Shown here piece after piece: positions 35,934-44,162 of a stretch of 64,000 bases of DNA. Each line of letters begins with the position of its first letter. Position 1 is the stretch's first letter. Source of the stretch: RHKX01 sp963820055 (GTDB lineage Bacteria; Actinomycetota; Thermoleophilia; Solirubrobacterales; 70-9); the NCBI GenBank assembly GCA_963820055.1, contig CAWFYJ010000004.1:718171-782170 (forward strand). Reading direction: 5' to 3'. The notes under the pieces are model-generated. The model was not told the DNA's origin. It worked only from the letters and a program-made list of their open reading frames with translations, and ran no database searches. The position numbers were made by a program, and so were the translations under genes.

Positions 35934-36368
35934 ATGGCCGATCTCGAGTCGAAGCTCCGCCCTCTCGCCGAGTCGCTCCTCGGGCCGGACGAGACCCTGC
36001 TCGGCACCTGCGTCGCCACCCAGCAGAAGACCTTCAAGGGCTGGATGGTCGCGATCGTCGTCGCACCCGAGCGCCTCGTCCTCCAGAAGCTGACCCGCAA
36101 GTTCGAGCCCGACGGCGAGCCGCTGTCGCTTGCGCGGGCCGACATCGCCGAAGCCTCCGCCGGCGCTGGCGGCGGCTGGGGCGCCGATCCCTCCGCCCTC
36201 GTCCTCGACCAGGTCGGCACGATGCTCGTCATCAAGACGACCGACGGGGAGAAGCTGAAGCTGCGGATGATGGACGGCGGGCCGGGAGGGTTCGGCAAGC
36301 TGGGTGGAGGCAGCGTCCAGGCCGAGGGGGTTGCGGCTCTCAGCGCTTGGCTCAGCGCCGGCCGCTGA
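35934..36368 (+). CDS. Hypothetical PH-like domain protein
   Basis: 144 residues. LGPDETLLGTCVATQQKTFKG, GWMVAIVVAPERLVLQKLTRK and MLVIKTTDGEKLKLRMMDG form the alternating strands of a bacterial PH domain that ends with a helix (AEGVAALSAWLSAG). Cytoplasmic. Its TGA shares a base with the ATG of the next gene, so the two are coupled. Partner and ligand unknown. Confidence 0.65.
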   Translation: MADLESKLRPLAESLLGPDETLLGTCVATQQKTFKGWMVAIVVAPERLVLQKLTRKFEPDGEPLSLARADIAEASAGAGGGWGADPSALVLDQVGTMLVIKTTDGEKLKLRMMDGGPGGFGKLGGGSVQAEGVAALSAWLSAGR

Positions 36369-37444
36369 TGATCCAGACTTACCGCTCGCCCCCGGCCGAT
36401 CCCCACGGTCGTGGCCTGAGCTTCGGTCGCGCCCACGCCGAGCGGATCCGGGCGACCGCCGACCGCTACGCAGACCTGTTCGAACTGGCCGGCGTCGGCC
36501 CACGTTCGGTCGCCGGACTGGGCGCTCGGATCCTCGACGGCATTCGTTCGTGGCACCCCGCGGCGGCCGCCGAGATCGAGGGGATCGCCGCCGGCTCCGG
36601 ACTGCCGGTCGCGACGGTTGCAGCCCTGAACGCGCGGACCGAGGTACTCGCCGCCGGCGAGCGGACGATGGGTTCCGAGTGCTCGACTTTCGTCTCTCTC
36701 GACCCCGCGTCGGGAGGCTTCGCCGCCCAGACCTGGGACTGGCACGAGGAGCTGGCGGAGAGCTGGCTCGTCTGGACGGTCGAGCTGCCCGATGGGCGGA
36801 GCTTCCACACCCTCACCGAGTACGGGGTCCTCGGCAAGATCGGCATCAACTCCGCCGGCGTCGCCGTGCTCTTCAACATCCTCCACCACGAGGCCGACGG
36901 GCCCGGGGACGGGGCCACGCCCGTTCATGTCGTCGCCCGGCGGGTCCTCGCGGAGGCGCGGGACGTCGAGGAAGCCGTCGCCCTCGCCACGGCCGCCGCA
37001 GTCACGGCATCGACGTCACTGACGGTCGCCGGCGGCGGCGACCGGCCCGCGGTCCGATGCGTCGAGCTCTGGCCGGGCGGACCGGGAGCGGTGGAACCAC
37101 CGGGCGACGGAGCCTTCGTTCGCACCAACCACTTCCTGTCGCCCGACGCGAGCGGCGGCGATCGCGAGGCCGTCCTCGGTCCCGACAGCTTCGGGCGCTT
37201 TGAGGTGCTCAGTGCCCGGCTGCAGGGGCACGCGCCGGCCTCCGTCGCCGATTGCTTCGATGTGCTCTGCAGCCACGACCGGGATGGCGCCGTCTGCGTC
37301 CATCCCGAACGTGATGCGCCCTTCGGCGAGCGCTACGCGACGCTCGCCACTGTGGCGATCGACATCGGCAAGGCCTCGATGACCGTGCGGGCGGGCGGCC
37401 CCTGCGAGGAGAACGGCGACCGGCGTTTCGCCACGCGGAGCTGA
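36368..37444 (+). CDS. C45-family (penicillin/isopenicillin-N acyltransferase-like) N-terminal nucleophile hydrolase
   Basis: 358 residues. An N-terminal FGRAHAERI helix, then NARTEVLAAGERTMGSECSTFVS with the probable autoprocessing Cys105, AAQTWDWHEEL, LTEYGVLGKIGINSAGVAVLFN and TNHFLSP. These follow the order seen in acyl-CoA:6-aminopenicillanate acyltransferase/C45 peptidases, which cut or form amide bonds. No signal peptide. ATG 36368 overlaps the previous stop. Confidence 0.82.
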   Translation: MIQTYRSPPADPHGRGLSFGRAHAERIRATADRYADLFELAGVGPRSVAGLGARILDGIRSWHPAAAAEIEGIAAGSGLPVATVAALNARTEVLAAGERTMGSECSTFVSLDPASGGFAAQTWDWHEELAESWLVWTVELPDGRSFHTLTEYGVLGKIGINSAGVAVLFNILHHEADGPGDGATPVHVVARRVLAEARDVEEAVALATAAAVTASTSLTVAGGGDRPAVRCVELWPGGPGAVEPPGDGAFVRTNHFLSPDASGGDREAVLGPDSFGRFEVLSARLQGHAPASVADCFDVLCSHDRDGAVCVHPERDAPFGERYATLATVAIDIGKASMTVRAGGPCEENGDRRFATRS

Positions 37445-37484
37445 ACTCGGCAACGAGGGATCCCAGCCCGCGAACCCACCTCCC

Positions 37485-37490
37485 TACGAT
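37485..37490 (+). promoter_or_regulatory. -10 box of leaderless aldo-keto reductase promoter
   Basis: TACGAT, 6 bases before ATG 37497. Confidence 0.5.
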
Positions 37491-37496
37491 CGAGCG

Positions 37497-38538
37497 ATGC
37501 AGACGAGACAGCTCGCTTCCACCGGTGTCCAGGTCAGCCCGCTATGCCTCGGGGCGATGATGTTCGGGGCTTGGGGAGAGCCCGACCACGACGAGTCGGT
37601 GCGGATCATCCACGCGGCGCTCGACGCCGGGATCAACTTCATCGACACCGCCGACGTCTACTCGCGCGGTGAGTCGGAGGAGATCGTCGGAAAGGCGCTC
37701 GCCGACGGCCGTCGGGACAACGTCTTCCTCGCCACCAAGGTGCACGGGAAGATGGGCGACGATCCGAACCAGTTCGGCAACTCGCGCCGTTGGATCACCG
37801 AAGAGGTCGACAACTCGCTGCGCCGGCTCGGTACCGACTGGATCGACCTCTACCAGATACATAGACCTGAACTGGACACCGACATCGACGAGACGCTCGG
37901 CGTCCTGACCGACCTCGTCACCGCCGGCAAGGTCCGCTACATCGGCTCCTCGACCTTCCCGCCGTCGGCCGTCGTCGAGGCGCAGTGGGTCGCCGAGAAG
38001 CGCGGCCGCCAGCGCTTCGTCACCGAGCAGCCCCCGTATTCGATCCTCGTCCGCGGGATCGAGAAGGACCTGCTTGCCGACCTGCGAGCGCTACGGCATC
38101 GGCGTCCTGCCCTGGAGCCCGCTCGCGATGGGGTGGCTCACCGGCCGCTACCGCAAGGGCCAGGACGCCCCGGAGTCGCGGCGCGCCGGGATGATGCCCG
38201 ACCGCTACGACATGGACAACCCCGCCAACCAGGCGAAGCTGGAAGCCGTCGAAGCCCTGGCCGTGCTCGCCGAGGAGGCCGGGATCACGCTGATCGAGAT
38301 GGCGCTCGCCTTCCTGCTCGAACACCCGGCGATCACCGCTCCGATCATCGGCCCGCGGACGATGGAGCAGCTCGAGAGCCAGCTCCCCGCCGCCGACATC
38401 CGCCTCTCCGATCACGTGCTCGACCGGATCGACGAGATCGTCCCGCCGGGGATCACGGTCAACCCGGGCGAGGACGGCTGGACGCCGCCGGCGATCGCCG
38501 ACCCGCGGCTGCGACGGCGGAGCCTGCAGGGGCTCTAG
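37497..38538 (+). CDS. Aldo/keto reductase (one frameshift)
   Basis: A TIM-barrel NADPH oxidoreductase. The catalytic tetrad is Asp50 and Tyr55 in FIDTADVYSRGES, Lys81 in FLATKVHGKMG and His in DLYQIHRPE. The C-terminal cofactor segment APIIGPRTMEQLESQL is present. One base gain near 38.09 kb (GCCGACCTGCGAG for GCGACCTGCGAG) moves the frame; the second half then runs to TAG 38536-38538. Ends at a bidirectional hairpin before the convergent TetR gene. Confidence 0.9.
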
Positions 38539-38550
38539 GGGCTCCAGTCC

Positions 38551-38576
38551 GAACGGGTACCCAGGGGTACCCGTTC
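38551..38576. terminator. Bidirectional hairpin between convergent genes
   Basis: GAACGGGTACCC / AG / GGGTACCCGTTC: perfect 12-bp arms with a 2-base centre (so a shorter effective stem), located 12 bases after the aldo-keto reductase stop and 24 before the TetR stop. No T-run. Confidence 0.7.
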
Positions 38577-38600
38577 CACTCGGGGGTAGGGCCCCCGGAG

Positions 38601-39221
38601 CTAGTCGCGCGACGCCGCGCCGAGTGCGGCGCCGAGCGTCTCGCTGAGGATCCCGAGCAGCTGCTCGGGTGGGGTGCCGGTCGCCCGGGCCTCGTCGAGC
38701 ACCGCGCCGAAGAACCCGAGGTAGCCCTTCAGCGCGACGCGGGCGAGCGGGTCCGGGTCGGCGGTGCCGAGCTGGTTCAGCGCCGTCGCCTCGATCACCA
38801 CCTCGACGAAGCGATCGACGGTCTCGCGCAACTCGGGGTCGGCGGCGCCGCGGGCGAGCTGGTAGATCGTCCAGGCATCGCTCGGCTGCATCGCGTGCTC
38901 GATCATCCGCGCGTTGTTCATCGCCAGCCGCTCCGGCAGCGGGATCGACTCGTCGCTCACCCAGTCGTCGGTGAGCCGGTGTCCGGCGGCCTCGGCGACG
39001 GCGTGGACGACGTCGGGCCGGCCGCGCGGGAAGTAGTGGTAGAGGAGGTTGCGGCTGACGTCGGCTTTCGCGGCGACGTCGTCGAGGGAGAACTCGCCGA
39101 ATCCCTGCGCGGCGACGATCGGCATCGCGGCGGCGACGAGCTGCTCGCGGCGGGCGTCCTTGCTCAGTCGGCGGGCGCCGCGGGCGGGGATCGGCGCGGC
39201 GATTGCGGCTCCGTCCGGCAT
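38601..39221 (-). CDS. TetR-family transcriptional regulator
   Basis: 206 residues. The HTH reads RREQLVAAAMPIVAAQGFGEF, then SLDDVAAKADVSRNLLYHYF, with a divergent helical ligand domain. The PRGRP after the HTH is typical of a TetR subgroup. Divergent from the tandem secreted-protein genes across a 118-bp region that carries a near-palindrome over a -35, so those genes are a likely target. A TACGAT box sits 6 bases before ATG 39221. Confidence 0.88.
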   Translation of the reverse strand: MPDGAAIAAPIPARGARRLSKDARREQLVAAAMPIVAAQGFGEFSLDDVAAKADVSRNLLYHYFPRGRPDVVHAVAEAAGHRLTDDWVSDESIPLPERLAMNNARMIEHAMQPSDAWTIYQLARGAADPELRETVDRFVEVVIEATALNQLGTADPDPLARVALKGYLGFFGAVLDEARATGTPPEQLLGILSETLGAALGAASRD

Positions 39222-39227
39222 CGGCCG

Positions 39228-39233
39228 ATCGTA
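39228..39233 (-). promoter_or_regulatory. -10 box of leaderless tetR promoter
   Basis: TACGAT on the minus strand, 6 bases before ATG 39221. Confidence 0.5.
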
Positions 39234-39268
39234 CTACTCAGAGCGGCTCTTGTTTACGAAGTTCCAAC

Positions 39269-39298
39269 TTGACAATTTGTCGATAAGGCGGATACGGT
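39269..39298 (+). promoter_or_regulatory. Promoter with overlapping candidate TetR operator
   Basis: -35 TTGACA (39269-39274), -10 TACGGT (39293-39298), spacer 18. The -35 lies in the near-palindrome TTGACAATTTGTCGA (39269-39283), 6 of 7 arm bases matching. The P450 promoter at 46477 also uses a TACGGT -10. Confidence 0.5.
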
Positions 39299-39339
39299 TG
39301 CCCTCGCGACCGTCTCCCGAAGCCGAAGCGAGGTAGTTC

Positions 39340-40764
39340 ATGTCCGTCGAAGTCCCAGCGATCGCAACGCGCGTCGCCGCCGCGCTGCTCGGCTGTCTCG
39401 CCCTGCTCGCCGCGGTCGCCGGGCCGGCTCGGGCGGACCTCCACTACCTCCCCCACCACCTCGCCGTCGAGACGAACCAGAAGTACGGCCACGACTGCTT
39501 CTGGGCGCCACCGAAGGGGATGGACTACGGCGATCTCCCGAACGCGATCCCGATCCAGAAGCCGAACCTCTACCCCGACGTCGGCTCGACCTACTTCGTC
39601 GCCCAGTACAAGCTTCCTGAGGGCGCGAGCCTGACCTTCCACGGCAAGTTCGGCCACCAGCGCTACATGTCGTGGACGATGTTCGGGCGCCCCGGCGAGC
39701 TCGGCCAGATCGCCTCCGCCGATCACCTCCGCGACTTCCAGATCGAGCCCGACAAGGGATCGATCAACCCGTTCCTGCCCGGCGGCAGCCGCAAGGGCGG
39801 GCCGCGCAACTACACATTTCACGTCGTCAGCGGCGACATCCCGGCGAAGCGCGCGCCGAACACGATCTACACGCAGACGACCGACCCCGACACCCGTCTC
39901 GGGATGAGCATCCGCAACTACATCCCCGACCGCGGCCGCGACGGCACCGGCGACGTCGGCCTGCCGAAGCTCGTCCTCGAGCTCGCCGACGGCAGCAAGG
40001 TCCGTGGCGAGGAGGCCTGCGGGATGCTCGACCCGATCGAGGACATCAGCACCTCCACCTTCCCGCCGGCGCTCTGGAAGAACCTCGTCGCCGCCGCGGT
40101 CGATCCGCTCAACGCGCCGGCGACCGACCCGCCCCGCTGGGAGCGGTTCTGGAACGCGTCCTACAGCGTCGCCGGCATCTTCATCGACGACCCCGAGGTG
40201 CGCGCCTCGACCTACCCGCCGACCGACAACGGCGGCTTTCAGTCCAACCCCGACACGCGCTACCTGCTGACGCCGGTGAGCCGCAAGTTCGGCCGGCTGA
40301 TCACCGTCTCGGGGAAGATGCCGACCTTCCCGAAGACGCTTCCCGCCAGCAACCGCTGGAGCCCCCGCGACTATCAGGTGCGCTACTGGTCGATGTGCAG
40401 CGGCTCCTCGCCGGTGACCGGCCTCGGCTACGACTGCGTCTACGACCAGCAGGTCCCGCTCAACAAGGGCCGCCGCTACACGCTCGTGATCGGCCGTCCC
40501 GGCGACCGGCCCGCAAACGCCCGGCGCGCCTGCGGCTACCGCTGGATCAACTTCGGCAAGGGCGAGAACTACGACGACCCGGCATCGCGCTCCTACCTCG
40601 ACGTGCTCTACATGCGCTTCATGGCGGCCGACCCGTCGTTCGACGAGGCGCCGCAGAACGTCACCGAGCCCGGCACCGAGAAGCAGGTGATGGGTCCGTA
40701 CTACCCGACGTCGAAGTACTGGTCGAAGTCCGAGTTCGCCAAGCTCGGGTGCAACGGCAAGTGA
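39340..40764 (+). CDS. Secreted protein, first of a tandem paralogous pair
   Basis: 474 residues with a signal peptide (VAAALLGCLALLAAVAGPARA). The mature part contains STYFVAQYKLPEGASLTFHG, RYMSWTMFGR, DKGSINPFLPGG, IRNYIPDRGRDGTGDVGLPK and paired cysteines (FVCGYRW-type patterns such as RRACGYRWINFGKG). I recognise no family with a known function; it looks like a beta-rich extracellular protein. The next gene is its paralogue, overlapping by 4 bases. Probably controlled by the divergent TetR. Intact. Confidence 0.75.
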   Translation: MSVEVPAIATRVAAALLGCLALLAAVAGPARADLHYLPHHLAVETNQKYGHDCFWAPPKGMDYGDLPNAIPIQKPNLYPDVGSTYFVAQYKLPEGASLTFHGKFGHQRYMSWTMFGRPGELGQIASADHLRDFQIEPDKGSINPFLPGGSRKGGPRNYTFHVVSGDIPAKRAPNTIYTQTTDPDTRLGMSIRNYIPDRGRDGTGDVGLPKLVLELADGSKVRGEEACGMLDPIEDISTSTFPPALWKNLVAAAVDPLNAPATDPPRWERFWNASYSVAGIFIDDPEVRASTYPPTDNGGFQSNPDTRYLLTPVSRKFGRLITVSGKMPTFPKTLPASNRWSPRDYQVRYWSMCSGSSPVTGLGYDCVYDQQVPLNKGRRYTLVIGRPGDRPANARRACGYRWINFGKGENYDDPASRSYLDVLYMRFMAADPSFDEAPQNVTEPGTEKQVMGPYYPTSKYWSKSEFAKLGCNGK

Positions 40765-42239
40765 GCCGCCGCGCCCGAGCGGGGCTGCTCGCGGCCGCGG
40801 TGCTCGCGGCGGCGGCGCTGCTGCCCTCCGTCGCCACGGCCGACCGCGGCGACATGGTCGGCGGCCGCTTCAGCGACTGCTTCTGGAACTACGGCGCGTT
40901 CGGCGTCAACGACTTCAACATCGCCTACCCCGACGCCGGCGCGACCTACTGGGCGGCCGGGTTCCGGCGCCCGCCCGGCTCGAAGCTGACGCTCCGCGGC
41001 CGCTACCCGCACTCCCGCTACATGGCGATGCAGACCTACGACATCCTCGGCCGCGGCGTCGACGGGCTCGCCGATTACCAGATCGATCCCTCGAAGGGCT
41101 CGACGAACCCGTTCCGCGCGGGCGCCGACCGGGGCGCTCACAAGCGCAGCTATCGGGTCAACGTCGTCGACGCGAAGAACCCCGGCTACCCGCTCGAGGC
41201 CTACGCCGGCGAGCCGTCCCGCAACAAGATCTACGTGATCCCCGACGCCGGCCCGATCACCGAGACCCAGGGCGCTCAGACCTACGAGCTCAACCTCCTG
41301 ATGCTGCGCGTCTACGTGCCCGACAAGGGCACCGACCTGACCGGCGGCGTCGGCCTGCCGAAGCCGACCCTGACGCTCGCCGACGGAACCGTGCTGAAAG
41401 GGCAGGCGCTCTGCGACGCCGTCGACTCGGAGTCGAAGGCGATCGGCCACACCCGCGTCCCCGATCCCGGGGCGCTGCTGATCAGTACCGACACCTACCG
41501 GGCGATGCGCTACCCGAACGAGCTCAGCTCGCCGGTCGATGTCTTCGCCGGCCTGACGTCGGTTCCCCGCGAGGTGCCGCCGTGGTTCCCGGCGGTTCGC
41601 AAGGGCTACTGGCGCGCGCAGTACGACCGCCGCTACCTGCTGCAGCTCTGGACCGGGGACGATGCGCCCGGCGCGGTCGCGAACCCACCCGCCCGCGGCG
41701 CCTCCGGCGGCTTCTTCCCGAACATCCACAACGCCTACGTCCGGACGGCGATCAACCGCCACTTCGGCAAGGTCGCCGTCTTCCGCGGCAAGCTTCCAAC
41801 CTCGCCGGCGACCCTTCACGGCGACCGGCGGATGACCGGCGGCCAGGTCCGCTACACGAGCTTCTGCATGAACGAGGCGCCGCAGAGCACCCGCGTCACC
41901 GACTGCGCCTTCGACGAGCAGATCCCGACGAACCGCAAGGGCATCTACACGATCGTCGTCAGCCGCTCCGGCGACCGCCCCGAGACCGCCCGCTACGCCT
42001 GCGGCAAGGCGTGGGTCCGCTGGAGCAAGACCGGCGACGGCGACCTCGACCACGACTTCGGCTGGTTCCAGATCCGCAACATGCTCCCCTCGCGGAGCTT
42101 TGAGCACGCGATCCAGCTCACCACCACGCCGGGCGACGAGGCCGACGTCCTCGGGCCCTACCTCCCGAAGCTGAAGTACTACGACGACGCGGCGGCGTTC
42201 ACGCGCTCGAGCGCCGGCGGCTGCTCGTCCTCGCGCTGA
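40761..42239 (+). CDS. Secreted protein, second of a tandem paralogous pair
   Basis: 492 residues from GTG 40761 (GTGA overlap). A signal peptide (GLLAAAVLAAAALLPSVATA) is followed by ATYWAAGFRRPPGSKLTLRG, RYMAMQTYDILGR, DPSKGSTNPFRAG, LRVYVPDKGTDLTGGVGLPK and RYACGKAWVRWSKTG. Each matches a segment of the upstream protein in order, so the pair arose by duplication. It is longer by an insert around the AYAGEPSRNKIYVIP region. The two products may form a heteromer at the cell surface. Function unknown. Confidence 0.75.
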   Translation: MSRRARAGLLAAAVLAAAALLPSVATADRGDMVGGRFSDCFWNYGAFGVNDFNIAYPDAGATYWAAGFRRPPGSKLTLRGRYPHSRYMAMQTYDILGRGVDGLADYQIDPSKGSTNPFRAGADRGAHKRSYRVNVVDAKNPGYPLEAYAGEPSRNKIYVIPDAGPITETQGAQTYELNLLMLRVYVPDKGTDLTGGVGLPKPTLTLADGTVLKGQALCDAVDSESKAIGHTRVPDPGALLISTDTYRAMRYPNELSSPVDVFAGLTSVPREVPPWFPAVRKGYWRAQYDRRYLLQLWTGDDAPGAVANPPARGASGGFFPNIHNAYVRTAINRHFGKVAVFRGKLPTSPATLHGDRRMTGGQVRYTSFCMNEAPQSTRVTDCAFDEQIPTNRKGIYTIVVSRSGDRPETARYACGKAWVRWSKTGDGDLDHDFGWFQIRNMLPSRSFEHAIQLTTTPGDEADVLGPYLPKLKYYDDAAAFTRSSAGGCSSSR

Positions 42240-42248
42240 GCGCGTTTC

Positions 42249-42275
42249 AGCCGCGGTGAACCCGAAGCCGCGGCT
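42249..42275 (+). terminator. Hairpin after the secreted-protein pair
   Basis: AGCCGCGG ... CCGCGGCT, 8-bp arms with an 11-base loop, 10 bases after the stop. A T-rich stretch (CTGCTTTTTC) lies about 26 bases further on. Confidence 0.5.
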
Positions 42276-42312
42276 CAAGTTCGCGGACCCGCCTCCAAAG
42301 CTGCTTTTTCCT

Positions 42313-42340
42313 TTGACAACCGCCGCCGGCCGCCATTAAT
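42313..42340 (+). promoter_or_regulatory. Promoter of the propeller gene
   Basis: TTGACA (42313-42318), spacer 16, ATTAAT (42335-42340): the most consensus-like promoter in the window, 57 bases before the TTG start. Confidence 0.6.
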
Positions 42341-42397
42341 CTCCGGATCTGCGGTTCGGGTGGATGTTTTTCGAGGGAAATGGGGAGTTGAGTCAGC

Positions 42398-44128
42398 TTG
42401 CGGGACCGACTGAAAGTCGCCGGCCGCCTGCTGTTCGCGAGTGGGGCAGCGCTGCTGGCCTTGTCGGTGCCTGCCGCATCGGCCGCGACCGGTGACCTCA
42501 CCCCGCAGGGCTGCTTCCAGGATGTCGGCTTCGGGCCGGATCGATGTGATGGGCAGACCGCCGAAGGTCTCAACCAGGCGTTCGCCGTGGCCGTCAGTCC
42601 CGACGGCAAGTCGGTGTATGCGACCGGGATCGCCGACGACGCCGTCTCGATCTTCTCTCGGAACATCAGCACCGGCGCGCTTACACCGGTGGGGTGCATC
42701 GCCGACGACGGGCTCACCAGTTGCCCCTCAACCGCCGAGGGGCTGGAGGATCCGTATGGGATCACCGTCAGCTCAGATGGGCTGTCGGTGCTGGTCGCCT
42801 CCGCCGGCGACGACGCAATCGCCAACCTGGAGCGGAATCCGACGACCGGCTTGCTGACCGACGCCGGCTGCGTTGCCAACACGAATGACATCGCCGGATG
42901 CGGCGGGCCGACCCAGACCGGCCTCGCCAGTGCCAACGGAGTCGCGGTCGATCCCGAGGGCGAGTACGTCTACGCAATCGGCGCGCAAGCGATCGTTCGT
43001 CTCACCCGCGACCCGAACACGGGCGACCTCGCTCCAGACGGTTGCGTCGCCGCGACGGGCGACGCACCTGGCTGCGGCGCTGTTCGCCCTGGCCTCGCCG
43101 ACGCGTCGTCGATCGCGATCAGCGCCGACGGTTCCTCCCTCCATGTCGCCGGACGCCTGGACGGTGCTGTCGTCAGCGTCGCGGCCCCTTCGCTCGACTC
43201 GCGCGGCTGCATCTCCGACAACGAAGCGCCCATCGCCAATTGCACCACGTCGACCCAGGGCCTCGGGTCGGTCCGTTCCGTCGCGATCAGCCCCGACGGC
43301 AAGTCGGTATATGCCGGCGGCAGCGATGGTGCGGTGGTCCGCTTCGACCGCGACGTCAACTCCGGCGTCCTCACCGCGGTCGGTTGCATCTCCGACACAG
43401 GGCTGACAATTGGTTGCACCAGCTCCCAGCAGGGTCTCAAAGCGGCGTGGTCCGTCGCCGTCAGTCCCGACGACCAATCCGTTTACGCGGTCGGCGAGGA
43501 CGACGCGATCGTCTACTTCGACCGCAACGCCACGAGTGGGGCGCTGACGCCCAAGGGCTGCATCGAAGAGTTCCCGATCGGCTGCACCCTCGGGAGCGTC
43601 ACGGGCGGCCTCAACACCGGTCGCGGTCTGGCCGTCAGCCCGGACAACACCTCCGTCTACACCACCTCGTACGGCGACTCGGCGATCGCCCGCTTCGACC
43701 GCGAAGGGACCGGGATCCTCCTGCCGCCCGGCGAGGTCACCTTCAAGAACACGGGCCTCACGTGTAAGGCGGCATGCAGGAAGACGAAGATCAAGGTGAA
43801 GGTTGACGACCCCGGGAAGGTGACGTTCTGCAGCGCACCGGCCGGTGTCAACGCACCCTGCGGACTGAACGGCCCCGGGCCGACGGGTCCCGACCGTCTC
43901 GGGCCGGCGTCCGGGAGCCGCGCCGGCAGGGCCGCTCTGATCAAGACGAAGAGGGTCAACGTCAAGAAGGCCGGCACCGTCAACGCCTCCCTGACCCTGA
44001 CCAGGAAGGCCCGCAAGACGCTCGCCAAGAAGCACAGGCTGAAGCTGAAGCTTCAGGTCGACTTCACCCGGACCGGCGGCGAGCGCGCCAGCGAGCGGAA
44101 GACGCTGAAGATCAAGCGCAAGGGCTGA
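42398..44128 (+). CDS. Secreted seven-bladed beta-propeller with Cys-paired blades
   Basis: TTG start (GGGAG about 10 bases upstream), signal peptide (LLFASGAALLALSVPAASA). Seven repeats of about 58 residues fill residues 30-445. Each has an L-T-P-x-GC opening, a second Cys about 10-14 residues later, a GL, then V-A-[VI]-S-P-D-G-x-S-V-Y and a terminal F-x-R-N. The fold resembles 6-phosphogluconolactonase-type propellers, here with a likely disulfide per blade. The C-terminal 130 residues are a basic beta domain (KKAGTVNASLTLTRKARKTL) of the sort that ends many Solirubrobacterales secreted proteins. Intact. Binding or enzymatic role unknown. Confidence 0.82.
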   Translation: MRDRLKVAGRLLFASGAALLALSVPAASAATGDLTPQGCFQDVGFGPDRCDGQTAEGLNQAFAVAVSPDGKSVYATGIADDAVSIFSRNISTGALTPVGCIADDGLTSCPSTAEGLEDPYGITVSSDGLSVLVASAGDDAIANLERNPTTGLLTDAGCVANTNDIAGCGGPTQTGLASANGVAVDPEGEYVYAIGAQAIVRLTRDPNTGDLAPDGCVAATGDAPGCGAVRPGLADASSIAISADGSSLHVAGRLDGAVVSVAAPSLDSRGCISDNEAPIANCTTSTQGLGSVRSVAISPDGKSVYAGGSDGAVVRFDRDVNSGVLTAVGCISDTGLTIGCTSSQQGLKAAWSVAVSPDDQSVYAVGEDDAIVYFDRNATSGALTPKGCIEEFPIGCTLGSVTGGLNTGRGLAVSPDNTSVYTTSYGDSAIARFDREGTGILLPPGEVTFKNTGLTCKAACRKTKIKVKVDDPGKVTFCSAPAGVNAPCGLNGPGPTGPDRLGPASGSRAGRAALIKTKRVNVKKAGTVNASLTLTRKARKTLAKKHRLKLKLQVDFTRTGGERASERKTLKIKRKG

Positions 44129-44162
44129 TGCCTCCCCGGCCCCGCGAGGTCGGTCGGTTGAC

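Noticed and set aside
38539..39272. Continuation of the aldo-keto reductase frame past its true end
   Set aside because: Antiparallel to the TetR gene and reached only because of the base gain at 38.09 kb.
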